NCBI GenBank assembly: GCA_034411135.1 | Contig: DAOUMN010000059.1 | Location: forward strand, 1 to 64,000 | Source: Bellilinea sp034411135 | Lineage (GTDB): Bacteria; Chloroflexota; Anaerolineae; Anaerolineales; Anaerolineaceae | Reading direction: 5' to 3' | Length of the DNA: 64,000 nt | In this document: one piece after another, positions 43,801-51,045 of the stretch | Numbering within the stretch: the stretch's first letter is position 1 | How the letters are laid out: each line of letters starts with the position of its first letter | Program-made: the position numbers and the translations under genes | Notes under the pieces: model-generated | Databases searched by the model: none | Told to the model about the DNA's origin: nothing | Seen by the model: the letters and a program-made list of their open reading frames with translations, nothing else

Positions 43801-44449
43801 GCCCGGGCTGCTGTGAGGGCGCGTTGTATGCGGCGGGGGTCACCCGGGTGGCTTCGACATCCACCTCGTCCACACGGCGCGGCAAGGCTGTCTCACCGCC
43901 ATAAGGAGGCGGTGGCGGAGCTTGTTTTCCCGGCTGGCTGGCGCGGGTTTCTTCCACGCCACTGGTAAATGGCGCCGCGCTTGGGCGGGTTTGTGCGCCT
44001 GCCTCATCCTCTGTTTCAGGTGGCGAAGCGTCCAGCCCTTCCCCATACCAGCCGCCGGTGGCTTCCGGTTCGCCGGTTGGATGACGCGAAAGGGCAGCGG
44101 TATCCAGTTCGCTCCCCTCGTGTTCGATCTGCTCCAGCTCCTCGCTGAACCAGCCAGCGGTTTCCTCCGGCACGCCGGTTGGGTGGCGTTCGCTCACGGA
44201 CGGCTCTGTCGCCGCTTCTTTTTTTTCATCCGCCATGTGTACGGGTTCGGTTTCTTCCTGGGGTAGTTCGGTTTTTTTAGGTTCACCGGGCAGCGGTGGC
44301 AACGGTCCTGTGCCGCCCTTCAACACGGAAGGATCACCATCCTGCGCCGACGAAACCAGTCGCCGCAACCGTTCACCTGGCTGGGTCGGTTGCGTATTTT
44401 CGCTGGAATTTGAATCCTGGGGTTGTTTCTGTTCTTCGGTCATGGGCAT
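40895..44449 (-). CDS. Class A penicillin-binding protein (PBP1A) with long cytoplasmic and extracellular tails
   Basis: 1184 residues. Residues 1-265 are cytoplasmic, acidic and Pro-rich, with a repeated motif RHPTGxPExTxGW at 88 and 122. One membrane helix (about 271-293) leads to a GT51 glycosyltransferase (ATEDKDFYTHPGFD, STITQQLARGLLL) and a transpeptidase with SxxK in GSAIKPLTY, SxN in NSYNIPAV and KTG in AAKTGTTNDF. It polymerises and crosslinks peptidoglycan. After the enzyme come an Ig-like beta domain and a Thr/Pro-rich tail (PTPTPTVTVTP). All catalytic motifs are intact. Divergent from the glycosidase gene. Confidence 0.93.
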   Translation of the reverse strand: MPMTEEQKQPQDSNSSENTQPTQPGERLRRLVSSAQDGDPSVLKGGTGPLPPLPGEPKKTELPQEETEPVHMADEKKEAATEPSVSERHPTGVPEETAGWFSEELEQIEHEGSELDTAALSRHPTGEPEATGGWYGEGLDASPPETEDEAGAQTRPSAAPFTSGVEETRASQPGKQAPPPPPYGGETALPRRVDEVDVEATRVTPAAYNAPSQQPGRKPTTSGSSQITRASRPAPVGRPVSPVPPKTTGSISPPSQPNGNPWKKPLSCMLRLMIGFLFVVVILLVLAGSLVVVRYFTLAASLPSVEDLRGKASQFETTRLLDRNGNLIYEIIDPNAGRRTYVPLERISPYLIAATIATEDKDFYTHPGFDPWAIARALVQNYTSGEVVSGASTITQQLARGLLLGPEERFERTVDRKAREIVLAAEITRRYSKEEILELYLNENYYGKLAYGVEAAAETYFNTTADKLTLGQAAFLAGIPQSPAIYDIETNREATLNRFRTVIVLMYELSNERNCIDVSTSLRPVCVDAQAAAEAVREIENYTFQPARQVYRFPHWVDFVRAQLEERYDPNTIYRSGFTVYTTLDPALQETAERLVREQVAQMANNNATNGALIALRPSTGEILAMVGSPDFYNAAISGQVNMATSPRQPGSAIKPLTYAAAFEKGWTPSTLIWDVPSEFPPSGDPNDQREPYRPVNYDGRFHGPVTVREALANSYNIPAVKALQFVGIYDNPSTPAQEGLVSFARRMGITTLTRPDYGLSLTLGGGDVSLIELTGAYSVFANGGRLVPPVAITKIVDFQGKTVYEYNPPAGDQVIRPEHAYLINSILSDNQARAPMFGVDSVLNLGFPAAAKTGTTNDFRDNWTVGYTPDLAVGVWIGNADYTPMVDTTGLSGAAPIWSNFMRTAIQQVTGGNPSAFIRPAGVIDRVICAVSGTEPSEFCPLQRNEIFAYDQTPLPKEDDLWKRVRIDTWTGLLASSSCADFVEEKFALNVTDPSAVRWILETGEGQRWAEQMGFQQPIFFTPQRECTANDQRPLILFAGLSEDQTITRSPLEIYALIKVPEPYDDYRLEYGLGNNPAEWEVIYRGGPQSDQPQFLTDWDLSDIPAGRVTLRIVLNSDRDTYAIRTLHLNIQVPTSTPTPTPTVTVTPTATATPTSTLTPTVTQTPLPPTITPTVSPTTATTP
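44036..44188 (-). repeat. Two copies of a 17-codon motif in the PBP cytoplasmic tail
   Basis: Codons for RHPTG-x-PE-x-T-x-GW-x-x-E-x-L at 44188-44138 and again at 44086-44036, 102 bases apart. The surroundings are unconserved low-complexity sequence, so the motif copies stand out as likely binding sites. Confidence 0.6.
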
Positions 44450-44533
44450 AGTTCCTGAAAGTGCGGCAAAAACGCCAAGCCATCATCCAACCTGGATAGG
44501 CTGCAAGCATTGTACCAGATTCGTTTCATTTTC

Positions 44534-44560
44534 ATTCTAGCATAAATGAATCCCTGCCAA
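44534..44560 (-). promoter_or_regulatory. Candidate promoter of the penicillin-binding protein gene
   Basis: Minus strand TTGGCA (44560-44555), 15-base spacer ending in TGC, TAGAAT (44539-44534); short spacer but an extended -10. Confidence 0.4.
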
Positions 44561-44578
44561 GTCAGGTAAAATCTAAGC

Positions 44579-46960
44579 ATGCGCACATGGAATCTTGGTT
44601 TAAGTGATCCCCTCATGCTGACTCTGTGTGCAGATGCGCGCCTGTCCCCGCTTGATTACACCAACGACCAGATCTGGGAGCTTATGCTTACGGCGGCTGA
44701 GCCAGCCGCCCTTACAGTTGCTACCACGTTTGGGCTGCGCGCCCGCGCTATGCGCCTTTTTCCACGTTTCCTGCACGGGGATGAAATCCGCACCAATCCG
44801 ACAGAGTTTTCCCGCCCGCCGCGGGTTACCCGCCTGTTCCCCAATCACCTGGAAGTGCGTTTTGCGCCTTTTACCGGTTTGGATGTGGTCGCCGAATACC
44901 GGGTTTACACCTCTCAGGTGATTGCCGGGCGCTTTACCTTTCACAACCCTTCCGTACTGGCAGAGCAGTTCGGTTTCGAGTGGTGTGCTTATCTCAATCC
45001 ACTGGGCGAGGGCAGCGGCATGAGCGCGGTTCAGGTAGGGGTGCATACCGTTTTACAAGGGAAAACCGAGGGATTGGCGCCAGTATGCTTTATCACCGGT
45101 GGATTGCAACCCGGCAAAGGTCCGTATGCCAGCCTGAGCGAAGAAGTGACGCTTTCCCCCGGCGGTGTGCGCCGGTTGACCTGGGCACTGGCAGCGCTGC
45201 CAAGTGCGGCAGAAAGTTACGAACTTGCCCGCCAGACCAGCGCCCGCCCATGGGAAGCCGACCAAGCCCGCATCGAACTCACCCAGCGCAGCGAGTGCAT
45301 CGAGATCACCACCAATAATCCCGATTGGGACGCCGCCTTTGCCTTGGCTGCGCGCTGCTCTGCTTCGCTTTTCTTTCCTGCCAGTCCGCACCTGCCGCAC
45401 CCGTCTATTGTGCTTGCTCGCAAACCGGATCACGGCTTTTCACTGCGCGGTGACGGCAGCGATTACAACGCTCTCTGGAATGGGCAAACCGCTCTCGATT
45501 GCTGGTACATGAGCAGCCTGATCTTGCCAGGTATGGCTGAGCGCGCCGCCGGGCTGGTTGAAAATTTCCTCTCTACTGCCACCGCGGATGGATTCATTGA
45601 CTGGAAGCCCGGTCTGGCAGGGCAACGCTCGCAACGCATGGCACAGCCGCTGCTGGCTGCGCTGGCATTGAGAATCCATCAATGCCGCGAGGACAGCACC
45701 TGGCTGGAGAAGATCTACCCCGGCTTGCTCGCCTTTCTACGTTTCTGGTTATCACCGCGCAACGACCGTGATCAGGATGGATTTCCGGAATGGGAGCATC
45801 CGTACCAGTCCGGGCTGGAGGAAGCCCCCATCTTCAATCCCTGGCACCCTGCCGCTCAGGGAGTAGAACCGGAAACCATCGAGACGCCTGGACTGGCTGC
45901 CATGCTCTACAACGAAGCCGGCTGTCTGGTCAAGATTGCCAACCTGCTCGGCGACTCCACTGGAGCGGAGTGGCTTGAAGAGCAGCGCCGCCGGCTACAT
46001 GCCCAGGTAGAAGCCTGCTGGAACGAGGCGGAGACAACTTATACTCACCGCGATGCGTTCACTCACGCTGCTATCCCCGCCGAGACGCTGGTCAGCTTCG
46101 ACACACGGGGCGAATACCGACTGGATCGGGTTTTTGCCCCCCACTCCCATTTGCTGCTGCATTTCGATACCCAGACCGACCTGACCCGCCGGGTTCACCT
46201 GATTTTATCTGGCGCTGCTGCTGATGGCAGCCCACTGCGCGAAGAAATCCACCCGCAGGACATTTCCTGGCTGCACGGTGTTGGGCGTTATACCAGCCGC
46301 AGTCTTTTCGCCCGCCTGGACAGCCTGAATGTCCTCAACCTGCACCCCGGTGATTCGGGCACATTGCGCACAATCGATTTCCTGGATGAGGATATATCGT
46401 TGCTTCTGCCGCTTTGGGCGGCAATACCCGATGCGAAACGCGCCGGGCGTCTGGTGAATGAGACTATCCTCGCTCGATACCAACAACCGTATGGGCTGGG
46501 GATCGTGCCATCTTCTGCGCCCAGCGCATTCATCCCCGAAACCCAGCAGGTGCTCCTGCCGTGGAACTGGATGATCGCCGAGGGAATGGTGACCTACGGC
46601 TACCGCAAGCCAGCCGCAGCACTGTTCGAGAATTGGATGAAAGCCATCGTTCAATCTCTGAAAAACAATCACGCCTTTCATGAGGCATATCACCCGGTCA
46701 GCGGACAGGGAATTGGCGAGACGAATCGGCTGACCGGCTTGCCGCCAATAGGGTTTTTCCTGCACCTGCTGGGAGTCAACCTGATCGGTGATAAACGCCT
46801 GATTCTTGAAGCACTTAGCCCATTTTCATTCCCGGTTACGGTACAATATCGAAGAATCACGTTGACCTTTTTACCCGACAGCACCCGCATCAACCTGCCC
46901 AACGGGCAAACCATTGTGTACAATGGTGAACAGGCGCAAGAAATCGTTCTCACCGGTTGA
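44579..46960 (+). CDS. (Alpha/alpha)6-barrel glycoside hydrolase (MGH1/GH63-like)
   Basis: 793 residues, no signal peptide, so cytoplasmic. An N-terminal beta-sandwich (about 1-230) precedes an alpha/alpha toroid with DRDQDGFPEWEHPYQSGLEE (acidic active-site loop), SLILPGMAERAAGLVENFLS and MLYNEAGCLVKIANLLGD. This layout is shared by mannosylglycerate hydrolases, trehalase-like and GH63 glucosidases; the substrate is probably an alpha-linked sugar or compatible solute such as mannosylglycerate or a glucoside. The PII-like genes follow after 39 bases without a terminator. There is little space for a leader before the ATG. Confidence 0.8.
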   Translation: MRTWNLGLSDPLMLTLCADARLSPLDYTNDQIWELMLTAAEPAALTVATTFGLRARAMRLFPRFLHGDEIRTNPTEFSRPPRVTRLFPNHLEVRFAPFTGLDVVAEYRVYTSQVIAGRFTFHNPSVLAEQFGFEWCAYLNPLGEGSGMSAVQVGVHTVLQGKTEGLAPVCFITGGLQPGKGPYASLSEEVTLSPGGVRRLTWALAALPSAAESYELARQTSARPWEADQARIELTQRSECIEITTNNPDWDAAFALAARCSASLFFPASPHLPHPSIVLARKPDHGFSLRGDGSDYNALWNGQTALDCWYMSSLILPGMAERAAGLVENFLSTATADGFIDWKPGLAGQRSQRMAQPLLAALALRIHQCREDSTWLEKIYPGLLAFLRFWLSPRNDRDQDGFPEWEHPYQSGLEEAPIFNPWHPAAQGVEPETIETPGLAAMLYNEAGCLVKIANLLGDSTGAEWLEEQRRRLHAQVEACWNEAETTYTHRDAFTHAAIPAETLVSFDTRGEYRLDRVFAPHSHLLLHFDTQTDLTRRVHLILSGAAADGSPLREEIHPQDISWLHGVGRYTSRSLFARLDSLNVLNLHPGDSGTLRTIDFLDEDISLLLPLWAAIPDAKRAGRLVNETILARYQQPYGLGIVPSSAPSAFIPETQQVLLPWNWMIAEGMVTYGYRKPAAALFENWMKAIVQSLKNNHAFHEAYHPVSGQGIGETNRLTGLPPIGFFLHLLGVNLIGDKRLILEALSPFSFPVTVQYRRITLTFLPDSTRINLPNGQTIVYNGEQAQEIVLTG

Positions 46961-46999
46961 GTACAGCCAGCCCTGTTCGAGAAAGGAGCCACTGCCAAA

Positions 47000-47350
47000 A
47001 TGACCAAGGGAAAACGCATCGTCCAACCTGATCTGTGCATGTGGGTTATCGTCCAGGCGCAGGATGCTGAAAATGCCGAAAGCGCCCTGGAAGAATTGGG
47101 GTTCCCCGTCACTCGGCTGCCCAGTTACGGCGGTTTTTTGGGTCGCCGCAACGCGACGTTGCTGGTTGCCCTGCAAGCCAGCCGCCGCAAGGATGCAGTG
47201 GATGCCCTGCACGAGACCTGCCGCCAGAGGGTCGAGTACATAGCCGTCCCACTGGAAAGCGCTCCTCTGCCGCTGCCCACCCCCACCCCAATTACCATTG
47301 GCGGGGCAACCATCTTCGAGATGGAAATCGAACATTATGAGGAGGTGTAG
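47000..47350 (+). CDS. Cyclic-di-AMP receptor-like PII-fold protein (DarA/DUF970), long form
   Basis: 116 residues. The ferredoxin-like PII fold and nucleotide loop are recognisable: ELGFPVTRLPSYGGFLGRRN followed by ATLLVAL, matching the DarA signature around GGFL-x-x-x-NTTLL. DarA proteins bind cyclic-di-AMP, a signal tied to potassium and cell-wall balance, and form trimers. The N-terminus has a 12-residue extension and the C-terminus a Pro-rich loop (PLPLPTPTPI). GAAAGGAG precedes the ATG. Forms a pair with the next gene two bases downstream. Confidence 0.82.
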   Translation: MTKGKRIVQPDLCMWVIVQAQDAENAESALEELGFPVTRLPSYGGFLGRRNATLLVALQASRRKDAVDALHETCRQRVEYIAVPLESAPLPLPTPTPITIGGATIFEMEIEHYEEV

Positions 47351-47352
47351 CC

Positions 47353-47622
47353 ATGAAATTAATCCTTGCCATTGTCCGAGATACCGACAGTGACTCCGTA
47401 TCCCAGGCGCTCACCTCGCATAGTTACCGCGTGACTGGCATTGCTTCCACCGGTGGCTTTTTACGGCGCGGCAAAACCACCCTGATGATTGGTCTGGAGG
47501 ATGATCAGGTCGAAAACGCACTTTCCCTGATCCGCTCTGCTGTCTCATCATCTCCGCCAGACCAAAAGGAAAGCCGAGCAGTGATTTTCGTCCTCAAAGT
47601 CGATCAGTTCGAACACTTCTAA
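47353..47622 (+). CDS. Cyclic-di-AMP receptor-like PII-fold protein (DarA/DUF970), short form
   Basis: 89 residues, the second DarA-like copy, starting two bases after the first. It keeps the nucleotide loop as GIASTGGFLRRGKTTLMIGL and the final strand as RAVIFVLKVDQFEHF. Sequence identity to its neighbour is low, so this is an old duplication; a mixed trimer of both forms is possible. GAGGTGT precedes the ATG. Cytoplasmic. The partner that reads the signal is unknown, though cell-wall genes surround the pair. Confidence 0.82.
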   Translation: MKLILAIVRDTDSDSVSQALTSHSYRVTGIASTGGFLRRGKTTLMIGLEDDQVENALSLIRSAVSSSPPDQKESRAVIFVLKVDQFEHF

Positions 47623-47763
47623 TCCTCAAGGAGTGGGTGAACTTCCCTTCCAGCAGCCGATTCTGTTGCCAGCGGTGCGCAACTTTTCAAATCCGGCTGC
47701 GTATGTTTACTAACCGCCCACTTGAGCGGGAATCTTGATAACATACACAGGGAGTAAGCCAAC

Positions 47764-48180
47764 ATGGAACAGATTCCAACCACGACCAACTCGCCTGCCC
47801 TGGCAGTCAAACCCGGCATGGTCACTACACTCGGCGTGATGACTCTGGTAAGTGGGGTTCTCAACATCCTGACCGGATTGGGTATCACCTTTGCCGTAGC
47901 CGTCAGCACACTGGGCATTGGTTTATTGTGCGCCCCAATCACTTTTCTGCCCGGTATTTTGGGGGTATTCGAAATTCTGTACGCGCTGAAAATCCTTGCC
48001 AACCCACCCACACCGGTGCAATTCTCGCAAACCATTGCCATCCTCGAGATTCTTGCGATCCTGTTTGGCAATGTTGTTGCGCTGATCGTCGGCATTCTGG
48101 CACTGGTGTTTTACAATGATCCGCTTGTGCGCGAATACTTCGAGCGCATCAATGCCCAGCCAGTGGTTGTCGAAAATTAA
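47764..48180 (+). CDS. Small four-helix membrane protein
   Basis: 138 residues. After a polar N-terminus (MEQIPTTTNSPALAVKPGM) come about four membrane helices, including TLGVMTLVSGVLNILTGLGI and ILEILAILFGNVVALIVGIL, and a charged tail (DPLVREYFERINAQPVV). The family is a common but unnamed one of short membrane proteins with a Gly-rich first helix and a DPxVxxYF end. CAGGGAG precedes the ATG. The gap to the previous gene (140 bases) holds no clear hairpin or promoter. Its role is unknown; it may work with the next membrane protein. Confidence 0.7.
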   Translation: MEQIPTTTNSPALAVKPGMVTTLGVMTLVSGVLNILTGLGITFAVAVSTLGIGLLCAPITFLPGILGVFEILYALKILANPPTPVQFSQTIAILEILAILFGNVVALIVGILALVFYNDPLVREYFERINAQPVVVEN

Positions 48181-48194
48181 TTCGGGCATCCTTC

Positions 48195-48222
48195 TTGCAC
48201 CATTTCCAAAAAAGGCTATAGT
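48195..48222 (+). promoter_or_regulatory. Promoter of the DUF4013 gene
   Basis: TTGCAC (48195-48200), 16-base spacer, TATAGT (48217-48222), 48 bases before the start codon. Confidence 0.55.
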
Positions 48223-48269
48223 TAAAGTCAGCCTTCGATTTAAAACCGTATCCTAACGAGGAGTGAACC

Positions 48270-48932
48270 ATGAATTTTGGACTTGCATTTTCATATGTTT
48301 TTCAGGATAACGATTGGATCAAAAAGGTGGGTATTGCCGCGCTGATCGCCTTGATCCCGATCCTCGGACAAATTATCCTGCTGGGTTGGGCGTTGAACAT
48401 CGCCAAACGGGTCATGGATCGTCATCCCGTCCCCCTGCCGGATGTGGATTTTGGCAACGACCTCGGCCGCGGTTTTAGCGGTCTCATTATTGCCTTCATT
48501 TATTCGCTGCCGATCACTCTTTTGTCTTTGGTCTCCGGTTTATTGAACGGTGTGGTCGCCAGCCAATCCAACTCGGACGCGGTTGCTACCCTGGTCGTGC
48601 TCTTCTCGGTCTGTTTTGGGTTGTTTGCCTTCGTATATGGTGTTTTTATGGCACTGATGCTTCCGGCGGCTTACGGCAATTACCTCGCCAAGGGCAGCAT
48701 TGGCGCCGGCTTTGCGCTGGGCGAAGTGTTCGGACTGGTCAAGGCAAACATCGGTGCGTACCTGATTGTTCTGCTGGGCAGTCTGGTGGTGGGTTTGATC
48801 GCTCCGCTTGGCTTCATTCTATGTGTCATCGGCATTGTCCTGACCACCGCTTATGGTATGGCAGTCACCGGGCATTTGTACGGGCAGGCGTACGTCGAAG
48901 CCTCCAAAAGCCGGGCAACTCCAACGGTCTGA
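48270..48932 (+). CDS. DUF4013 multi-pass membrane protein
   Basis: 220 residues with about five helices. It opens with MNFGLAFSYVFQDNDWIKKV, followed by ALIALIPILGQIILLGWALN and VPLPDVDFGNDLGRGF, the diagnostic pattern of DUF4013 (a cytoplasmic amphipathic start, a helix, then an acidic PLPDxD loop). GAGGAG precedes the ATG. The function is unknown; in other genomes such genes often stand alone or in pairs. A strong hairpin terminator follows within 55 bases. Confidence 0.85.
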   Translation: MNFGLAFSYVFQDNDWIKKVGIAALIALIPILGQIILLGWALNIAKRVMDRHPVPLPDVDFGNDLGRGFSGLIIAFIYSLPITLLSLVSGLLNGVVASQSNSDAVATLVVLFSVCFGLFAFVYGVFMALMLPAAYGNYLAKGSIGAGFALGEVFGLVKANIGAYLIVLLGSLVVGLIAPLGFILCVIGIVLTTAYGMAVTGHLYGQAYVEASKSRATPTV

Positions 48933-48956
48933 AACTTTCCTTATATTTCCAAATTT

Positions 48957-48986
48957 GCACAACCGCGCAATCCTGCGCGGTTGTGC
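48957..48986. terminator. Strong bidirectional hairpin after the DUF4013 gene
   Basis: Perfect 13-bp arms GCACAACCGCGCA and TGCGCGGTTGTGC with a 4-base ATCC loop. It lies between convergent genes (DUF4013 and AMMECR1) and probably stops both. Confidence 0.8.
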
Positions 48987-49003
48987 GTTGAATATGCCTG
49001 ATT

Positions 49004-49576
49004 TTATTCGTGGAACTCTTCCACCTGATAAGTCTGCACATCCAACTTCTTCAACCGCCACAGTTTACGCGGCGCGCCCATCTTCAGGCACAATTGATCC
49101 ATGAAATCCTCTGGATCGGGCAGCGAATGCCACACCTGGGGTAAAAACGTCGCCCGGCGCCCTTCATCACGAATGACCACCCCATCAATACCCGGGCGAA
49201 GCTTGCGCAGCAGATCGAGTGGCGAGTCATAATCCAAAGGCTGCGGTGATGTCAGGCGCGAGATCTCAATGCGCAGCCGCTCCACCTCTGCCGGTCGCAC
49301 AGGTGGAAAGCGGTAGTCTTCCAGCGCCGCGCTGATGGCATGATCGCGCACATCTTCGATCAGGGGCTGGTAGGCTTCCAGCGTACCAATGCAACCGCGC
49401 AGCTTGCCGTCGAGTGTCAGGGTAACAAAGGTTGCACCGATTTCTCGCAGCCGTGGCGGCACTTGATCCAGGTCGAGCGGCGGCAAATCACGACCGCCAA
49501 CCGCCTGTTCGATTGCCCGGCGAGCTTGTTTCAACAATTCCTGTTTTTCGGCGTCTGTCAATCCGGTATCAGCCAT
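49004..49576 (-). CDS. AMMECR1 family protein
   Basis: 190 residues from the Met at 49576; the longer frame (to 49627) lies inside the flavin reductase gene. AMMECR1 proteins carry the invariant LRGCIGTL, which is present, with VTLTLDG before it and DVRDHAISAALEDYRFPPVR after it. Later IEISRLTSPQPLDYD and DGVVIRDEGRRATFLPQVW complete the fold. The family occurs in all domains of life; in bacteria it is often linked to radical SAM (MEMO-like) systems, and its chemistry is not settled. The start overlaps the flavin reductase stop by eight bases, so the pair is co-translated. Confidence 0.9.
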   Translation of the reverse strand: MADTGLTDAEKQELLKQARRAIEQAVGGRDLPPLDLDQVPPRLREIGATFVTLTLDGKLRGCIGTLEAYQPLIEDVRDHAISAALEDYRFPPVRPAEVERLRIEISRLTSPQPLDYDSPLDLLRKLRPGIDGVVIRDEGRRATFLPQVWHSLPDPEDFMDQLCLKMGAPRKLWRLKKLDVQTYQVEEFHE

Positions 49577-50060
49577 CACACAGCCTGCGGTAGATGCGGT
49601 TGTGATACACCAGTGGTTTGGCATCACGATTATGCCGCACCGCCTGTACCTGACCGATATACAGGGTCGAACCAGCCATCTCGTAGCGGTGAACTACCCG
49701 ACAGTCCAGGCAAACCAGCCCGCTGGCGAGCAGCGGCGCTGTGCTGACCAGGGTGTAGCTATCCAAGCCTTCAAAGCGGTCTTCATCGTCGGTAATCCGC
49801 CCCGCAAAACGATCCGAAATATCGCCCTGTTCCTCTGCCAGTATTGTAACTCCAAAAATGCCCGCCTGTTCCACCAGATTCCACGTACGGGTGTTGTTTG
49901 CCAGCGTCACCGAAACCAGCGGTGGATCCAGCGACAGCGAAGTGAACGAGTTGACCGTCATACCGTGTTGCTTGTCGGCAACACGACTGGTTACCACGGC
50001 AACGCCGGTTGTCCACTGGCGCATAGCGTGGCGTAAGATTTCCGGGCTGATGAGCGACAT
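49569..50060 (-). CDS. Flavin reductase family (FMN-binding) protein
   Basis: 163 residues. The start at 50060 has CAGGAG 6 bases upstream, while a longer frame to 50117 lacks a site. It follows the HpaC/flavin-reductase pattern: LRHAMRQWTTGVAVVTSRVA, HGMTVNSFTSLSLDPPLVSV, FGVTILAEEQGDISDRFAG, CLDCRVVHRYEMAGSTLYIG and a His near the C-terminus. Such enzymes reduce free flavin with NAD(P)H, often for a partner monooxygenase, none of which is nearby. Coupled to AMMECR1, which suggests a joint role. Confidence 0.88.
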   Translation of the reverse strand: MSLISPEILRHAMRQWTTGVAVVTSRVADKQHGMTVNSFTSLSLDPPLVSVTLANNTRTWNLVEQAGIFGVTILAEEQGDISDRFAGRITDDEDRFEGLDSYTLVSTAPLLASGLVCLDCRVVHRYEMAGSTLYIGQVQAVRHNRDAKPLVYHNRIYRRLCDG

Positions 50061-50268
50061 GCAATTCTCCTGATCCGATAGGGGTTGGCAAATTCCTTGC
50101 ACCACCTTAAACCACACCTGTTATACCGACGGATTCTGCGCAAGTCAAGCCGTTGTCCAATACTTCACAATTTCCATACCGGTGTACAATGGGTACGAAT
50201 ATGTTCCTATACGAAATTGATTATTGCCAAATTCAGTCAAATTAAGGTACGATGGTGTGTAAATTCTC

Positions 50269-51045
50269 ATGAGTAACGAAACTTCTCCCACTTCGACCGA
50301 AACACGTAAAAACCCGGCAGCGTTCAGCGCGCTGTGGACGATTCTGACTGTGGCGCTGGTAGTGGCAACCCTGTTTACACTGTGGACGCCTGCCAACCTG
50401 TTTTCCAACCAGATGCTGGATAACATGTTCACCGCCATGCAGTCCAATCCGACCTTGACTTATCCAACCCCTACCGCTGCACCGCGCCCGCGAATTGGCA
50501 TTGTTGCCGGTCACTGGGGCAATGATCCCGGCGCAGTCTGCCCGGACGGCTTAACCGAAATGCAGGTCAACCTGGAAATTGCCACCCGTGTCCAGCAGCA
50601 GCTCATCGGCGAAGGTTTTGAGGTGGATCTGCTGCAGGAGTTCGACGAGCGGCTCAACCAATATCAGGCGCTCGCGCTGGTTTCCATTCATAACGACTCG
50701 TGTGATTACGTCAACGACGAAGCCACCGGGTACAAAGTCGCTGCTGCCGCTTCCAGCGCCTATCCCGAAAAAGCGCAGCGGCTTTCCAGTTGCCTGGTCG
50801 ATCGCTATGGCAAGGCTACCCAGCTGAAATTCCATGCCAATTCGACCACACCGGATATGGTCTATTACCACACCTTCCGCGAAATCCATTCCGATACCAC
50901 AGCTGCAATCATTGAAACCGGATTCCTAAACCTTGACCGGCGCATATTGACCGAACAACCCGACCTGGTGGCGCGCGGTATCACCGATGGCATTCTCTGC
51001 TATGTACGCAACGAACCTGTCCCTGTGATGAATACCGGTCAATGA
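50269..51045 (+). CDS. N-acetylmuramoyl-L-alanine amidase (Amidase_3 type), membrane-anchored
   Basis: 258 residues. An N-terminal helix (ALWTILTVALVVATLFTLW) anchors it, then a short linker and an Amidase_3 domain: zinc His in AGHWGNDPGAVC, Glu in LTEMQVNLEIA, second His in VSIHNDSCDY and the catalytic Glu in AIIETGFLNLD. It cleaves the bond between MurNAc and the stem peptide. The C-terminus lacks cell-wall binding repeats. It is followed with an ATGA overlap by an L,D-transpeptidase, so the two are coupled. No good ribosome binding site is visible; the leader may be short. Confidence 0.87.
   Translation: MSNETSPTSTETRKNPAAFSALWTILTVALVVATLFTLWTPANLFSNQMLDNMFTAMQSNPTLTYPTPTAAPRPRIGIVAGHWGNDPGAVCPDGLTEMQVNLEIATRVQQQLIGEGFEVDLLQEFDERLNQYQALALVSIHNDSCDYVNDEATGYKVAAAASSAYPEKAQRLSSCLVDRYGKATQLKFHANSTTPDMVYYHTFREIHSDTTAAIIETGFLNLDRRILTEQPDLVARGITDGILCYVRNEPVPVMNTGQ

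Noticed and set aside
47623..47763. Possible terminator in the gap after the second DarA-like gene
   Set aside because: Only a 4-5 bp stem is found (CCGC/GCGG), with no T-run, so it is not listed as a terminator.
49577..49627. Longer N-terminus of the AMMECR1 protein
   Set aside because: Would lie within the flavin reductase gene and add non-conserved residues; the start at 49576 matches the family.
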